Shown piece after piece: positions 14,425 to 18,132 of a stretch of DNA of 18,132 bases. Where the stretch lies: NCBI GenBank assembly GCA_029940175.1, contig JAOZRM010000016.1:4452-22583 (forward strand). The letters are read 5' to 3'. Position 1 is the first letter of the stretch. Every line of letters starts with the position of its first letter. Both the position numbers and the translations under genes were made by a program. This DNA is from Candidatus Sabulitectum sp. (lineage in GTDB: Bacteria > Fermentibacterota > Fermentibacteria > Fermentibacterales > JCC-6). Under the pieces are notes generated by a model. It searched no databases. It had not been told where the DNA came from and saw only the letters and a program-made list of their open reading frames with translations.

Positions 14425-17400
14425 CTACCTCCCCCTCTCTTCTGTCATATCAAGTTCCACATCCAGAGCAAGGCTTCTCATTTCACTGAGAAGAACATTG
14501 AAGGCCTCTGGTGTTCCTCTGGTTTCCACATTTCTGCCATGAACAATTGCCTTGTATGCTTCTGTACGTCCATCAACGTCATCACTCTTGATGGTAAGCA
14601 TTTCCTGAAGACAGTGTGAAGCTCCGTACGCCTCAAGAGCCCAGACTTCCATCTCTCCAAGTCTCTGCCCTCCGTTCTGAGCTTTTCCACCAAGCGGCTG
14701 CTGTGTCACCATAGCGTATGGTCCTGTGGATCTTGCATGTATTTTGTCTTCAACCTGGTGCGCGAGTTTCAGCATGTACATTCTGCCAACAGTCACCCGC
14801 TGATCAAATGGCTCACCGGTTCTGCCATCGTAAAGAACAGTCTTTCCATCACGGTCAAGCCCGGCTTCCACCAGAAGATCACCAATGGTTTCATTCTTCA
14901 CGCTGTCAAATACTGGAGTAATGGTGTTTATACCCAGTTCAGCAGCAGCCATACCCAGGTTTGTTTCCATGATCTGCCCAACGTTCATTCTACTGGGTAC
15001 GCCAAGTGGATTTAGGCAGATATCAACAGGAGTTCCATCAGGAAGATAAGGCATATCCTCCTCGGGAACGATGATACTCACAACACCCTTGTTTCCATGA
15101 CGACCTGCCATCTTGTCACCAATGCGAAGTTTACGACGCTTGGCGATATAAACTTTAACCAGCCTGGTAACCCCTGGCTTAAGCTCATCTCCACGGTGAA
15201 GTCTGTCTTCAAGATCCTGATACTTGGCGTTCAATTCTTTCAACTTATTTTCCGCGCTGTGCAGTATCCTTCTGGCTCTGTCATCAACCACAAGGTCCTC
15301 AACAAGCTGACGATTGAAATCGAGATCTGTAAAATCAACCTTTTTGAGGAAGGTAGCTGTGATCTTTCTTCCCTCGGGAATCAGCTGCTCACCGGTGACA
15401 TCATCAATGAAGGTTACTGCCTTCTGCCCGCCGAGAACATCTCGAAGCATCTGGTTTCTATCTTCAAACAGTCTTCTCTCGCTCTCCATGCGTTCTTCGC
15501 GGAGAGAATCAACTCTTGATTCGATCTCGCGTCTTCCACGCTCAGTATCATCCCTGCGAGAGTAAACTTTAACATCCACTACAATACCTGACATTCCCAC
15601 AGGAGCCTTCAGGGAAGTATCCTTTACATCACTGGCTCTTTTACCGAAGATAGCTCGGATCAAACGCTCTTCCGGAGACAGATCCTGCTCTCCCTTGGGA
15701 CTGACCTTTCCTACAAGAATATCCCCTGCTCTGATCCTTGAACCAACGCGAACTATGCCGCTGTCGTCCAGGTTGCGCATTGCAATACGCTTCTCAGTGG
15801 CATTGGGAAGATCGTAAGTAAGCTCCTCTGGACCCAGTTTTGTCTCCCGGAACTGCGTCTCCAGCTCCACGATATGAACCGAGGTAAAGGTATCATCCTT
15901 TACAACTCTCTCACTCACCACTATGGCATCCTCAAAATTGTAACCATTCCATGGTGTAAATGCCACAAGAGCATTAACGCCAATAGCAAGTCTTCCGTTC
16001 TTTGTTGCCATTCCGTCCGCGAGAATGTCACCCTTCTCTACAAAATCTCCGATGGAGACAAGGGGCTTCTGACTTACGCAGGTATCCTGGTTTGAACGCT
16101 CGAATTTCTTAAGACTGTAAATGTCATCTCTGTCAAAGTCATATTCATCACCATCGGCCTTGATAACAATTCTCCCGGCATCGACATGGGTGATAACTCC
16201 TGCTCTGTCAGCTGTGACAAGGGCGCCGCTGTCCCTGGCTGCAATCTCTTCCATTCCTGTACCCACAACCGGATCATCGGTAAAGAGCAGAGGCACAGCC
16301 TGACGCTGCATGTTAGAACCCATGAGAGCTCTGTTAGCATCATCATGCTCAAGGAAGGGTATCAATGCTGCAGAAAGTCCAACAAGCTGCATGGGGCTCA
16401 CATCAATGTACTCCACTTCATCAGGAGTAACCATTGGGAAACTTCCGGCTTTTCTTGCCCGTACAAGAGGGCCCACCAGTCTGTTATCTTCATCCACCAG
16501 AGAATCAGCTTCCGCCACAATTGTCCTGTCCTCTTTGTCGGCAGAAAGGAAAGAGACTTCGTTTGTTATTTTTCCATTAATAACCCGTCTGTACGGGGTT
16601 TCAAGGAAACCGAATCTGTTTATAGAAGCGTAAACCGAGAGAGTGGTGATAAGTCCAATGTTCGGCCCCTCCGGGGTTTCAACAGGACAAACTCGACCGT
16701 AATGGGTATGGTGTACATCCCTTACGTCGAAACCTGCCCTCTCTCTGGTAAGACCTCCCTCGCCAAGCGCACTTGTACGGCGTTTATGGGTAAGCTCTGC
16801 AAGAGGGTTTGTCTGCTCCATGAACTGAGACAACTGACTCTGACCGAAGAAAGAGTTGATAACGCTGGAAAGGGTTCTCGAATTAACGAGATCCTGAGGT
16901 CTCAGTTTTTCCCTGTCCTGCTGTCCCATTCTGTCTTTTATAGTTCTGGCCATCCTGGCAAGACCCTTTGAAAATTCCTGCCCGAGAAGCTCGCCAACAG
17001 TTTTTACTCTTCTGTTTCCCAGGTGGTCAATATCATCAGAGACATTTGTACCCTCTCTGAGGCAGATGAGATTATCAACTATTGAAACAAGATCAGGGAC
17101 AGTAAGGGTCAGTTTGTCCATGGATGTATTTATGTTCAATCTCTCATTGAGTTTGTAACGGCCAACTTCACTGAGACTGTACCGCTTGCTGTCAAAGAAC
17201 ATGGATCTCAGATAGCTTCTTGCATGATCAAGTGATGGAGCATCTGTTCCTCTAAGAGCCTCATAGATCCACATAGTGGCAGAGGCTTCACTCTTTTCCA
17301 CACCGGCACCAAGTGCAGCTTCCTCTTTAGCAAGAGTGCGGCGAATACTGTCGATACTGTAGCTGTCATTACGGGGCTCAAGAAATTTAACCCTTTCAAT

Positions 17401-18132
17401 TCCCGCTGCAAGAAGTTTCTCAAGCTTCTCTACACTTTCAACCGGTTCATCGCATCGGACCAGCAGCTCTCCGGTTTCCGGATCGACAATATCCTCAGCA
17501 AAGGACTTGTGGATGATCTCGGAAACTTTAGACTGCCTTTTGAGTACTCCCGCAAGATCCTTTTCCTGAACAGGGTAGAATGAAGCAAGGATCTCTGCTT
17601 CTGAGCTTAATCCCAATGCTCTGAGAAGCATGGTTATGGGAATACGCTTTGGTTTTTTATCAATATTGGCAAAAATCAAGTCATTTGAATCGAGGGTTAA
17701 ATCAAGCCAGGAACCTTTCTGCGGGATTACCCTTGCAGTACAGATTCTTCTACCCCTCTGCTGCGTTTTTTCTTCGAAGAATACGCCGGGACTTCTATGA
17801 AGCTGACTCACAATAACACGCTCAGCTCCGTTAATAATAAATGAGCCGTTCTCTGTCATCTGTGGCAATTCACCAAGGAATGTTCCCTGGTCCACAGCCA
17901 TTTTCATAACAAGTGTCTCTGGATCTCTGGTAACCAGTCGCATTGTAGCATTAAGAGGTGCGGAATATGTTACGCCTCGCTCCACAGCTTCGCGTATTGA
18001 GTGTCTTGGACGACCAATATCGTAACCTACATACTCCAGAGAAAATTCTTTATTAGAACTCTCAATGGGGAAAGTGTCTATTAATATCTTGTGAAGCCCC
18101 TGGGGAAGCCTCTCCTCCGGCTTAACATCAGT
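14425..18132 (-). CDS. rpoB: DNA-directed RNA polymerase subunit beta, N-terminus missing
   Basis: The open frame runs from the window edge (first visible residues TDVKPEERLPQGLHKI) to TAG at 14425, so 1235 residues are visible and only a few dozen at the N-terminus are lost. The apparent start at 17985 is an internal GTG: the conserved EYVGYDIGRPRHSIREA segment lies upstream of it. The rifampicin-pocket region (about 16720-16860) reads GQSQLSQFMEQTNPLAEL then THKRRTSALGEGGLTRERAG. The catalytic and C-terminal motifs GYNFEDAIV, GRHGNKGV and QPLGGKAQNGGQRLGEMEVW are intact. Together with RpoC, alpha and omega it forms the polymerase core. rplJL genes would be expected further upstream, outside the window. 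Confidence 0.98.
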   Translation of the reverse strand, partial: TDVKPEERLPQGLHKILIDTFPIESSNKEFSLEYVGYDIGRPRHSIREAVERGVTYSAPLNATMRLVTRDPETLVMKMAVDQGTFLGELPQMTENGSFIINGAERVIVSQLHRSPGVFFEEKTQQRGRRICTARVIPQKGSWLDLTLDSNDLIFANIDKKPKRIPITMLLRALGLSSEAEILASFYPVQEKDLAGVLKRQSKVSEIIHKSFAEDIVDPETGELLVRCDEPVESVEKLEKLLAAGIERVKFLEPRNDSYSIDSIRRTLAKEEAALGAGVEKSEASATMWIYEALRGTDAPSLDHARSYLRSMFFDSKRYSLSEVGRYKLNERLNINTSMDKLTLTVPDLVSIVDNLICLREGTNVSDDIDHLGNRRVKTVGELLGQEFSKGLARMARTIKDRMGQQDREKLRPQDLVNSRTLSSVINSFFGQSQLSQFMEQTNPLAELTHKRRTSALGEGGLTRERAGFDVRDVHHTHYGRVCPVETPEGPNIGLITTLSVYASINRFGFLETPYRRVINGKITNEVSFLSADKEDRTIVAEADSLVDEDNRLVGPLVRARKAGSFPMVTPDEVEYIDVSPMQLVGLSAALIPFLEHDDANRALMGSNMQRQAVPLLFTDDPVVGTGMEEIAARDSGALVTADRAGVITHVDAGRIVIKADGDEYDFDRDDIYSLKKFERSNQDTCVSQKPLVSIGDFVEKGDILADGMATKNGRLAIGVNALVAFTPWNGYNFEDAIVVSERVVKDDTFTSVHIVELETQFRETKLGPEELTYDLPNATEKRIAMRNLDDSGIVRVGSRIRAGDILVGKVSPKGEQDLSPEERLIRAIFGKRASDVKDTSLKAPVGMSGIVVDVKVYSRRDDTERGRREIESRVDSLREERMESERRLFEDRNQMLRDVLGGQKAVTFIDDVTGEQLIPEGRKITATFLKKVDFTDLDFNRQLVEDLVVDDRARRILHSAENKLKELNAKYQDLEDRLHRGDELKPGVTRLVKVYIAKRRKLRIGDKMAGRHGNKGVVSIIVPEEDMPYLPDGTPVDICLNPLGVPSRMNVGQIMETNLGMAAAELGINTITPVFDSVKNETIGDLLVEAGLDRDGKTVLYDGRTGEPFDQRVTVGRMYMLKLAHQVEDKIHARSTGPYAMVTQQPLGGKAQNGGQRLGEMEVWALEAYGASHCLQEMLTIKSDDVDGRTEAYKAIVHGRNVETRGTPEAFNVLLSEMRSLALDVELDMTEERGR

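Noticed and set aside
16186..16971. 261-codon open frame on the plus strand inside rpoB
   Set aside because: Antisense to the rifampicin-region part of RpoB; its composition reflects the complementary coding strand and no family is recognised.
1..18132. CRISPR arrays, tRNA or rRNA genes, insertion sequences
   Set aside because: No regularly spaced repeats, cloverleaf-like segments, rRNA motifs, transposase frames or terminal inverted repeats were seen on either strand.

Overview
The window is a bacterial chromosome segment of moderate GC by eye, with standard genetic code use and clear GGAGG-type ribosome binding sites. The organism is not identified. The RpoB and RpoC sequences look like those of the FCB-type Gram-negative bacteria: a large insertion in the RpoC trigger loop, and RpoB motifs close to Bacteroidota/Gemmatimonadota versions. 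A lipoprotein with a beta-propeller-like sequence, an oxygen-sensitive-type group 3 [NiFe] hydrogenase and a candidate selenoprotein fit an anaerobe from a poorly sampled FCB-related phylum. That placement is inference from motif memory and has low certainty.

Layout from the right end, mostly on the minus strand. rpoB (its first few dozen residues lie outside the window), rpoC, rpsL and rpsG form one transcription unit, closed by a strong Rho-independent terminator at 8666-8701. A lipoprotein gene (7500-8588) follows. It converges on a plus-strand DUF937 gene (6874-7407). Divergent from DUF937 runs a minus-strand set: nitroreductase, a cysteine-rich DUF6144-like protein, and fusA with its own promoter. 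fusA is therefore separated from rpsL-rpsG by about 3.5 kb of unrelated genes, and no tuf follows it in the window.

Downstream of fusA is the most interesting locus: a small gene at 2801-3043 with an excellent ribosome binding site and an in-frame TGA at codon 19. A two-part stem-loop with a GGA apical loop begins 6 nt after the TGA, in the geometry of a bacterial SECIS element. The TGA sits where, from memory, DUF4242-like relatives carry a conserved cysteine. It is a good candidate for an undescribed selenoprotein. It converges on a plus-strand XylR_N/V4R sensor-like protein (2087-2731), with a 15-bp hairpin between the two genes.

The left end holds a minus-strand hydrogenase operon: a small V4R-like protein, a MvhG-type three-cluster small subunit overlapping it by 4 nt, and the start of the [NiFe] large subunit, cut by the window edge. 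Three separate proteins in the left 6 kb (162, 214 and 230 aa) end in the same V4R-like pattern (G-x-x-x-G ... E-x-x-x-x ... G-[DP]-x-x-C), so ligand or metallocofactor-binding V4R modules are a theme of this neighbourhood.
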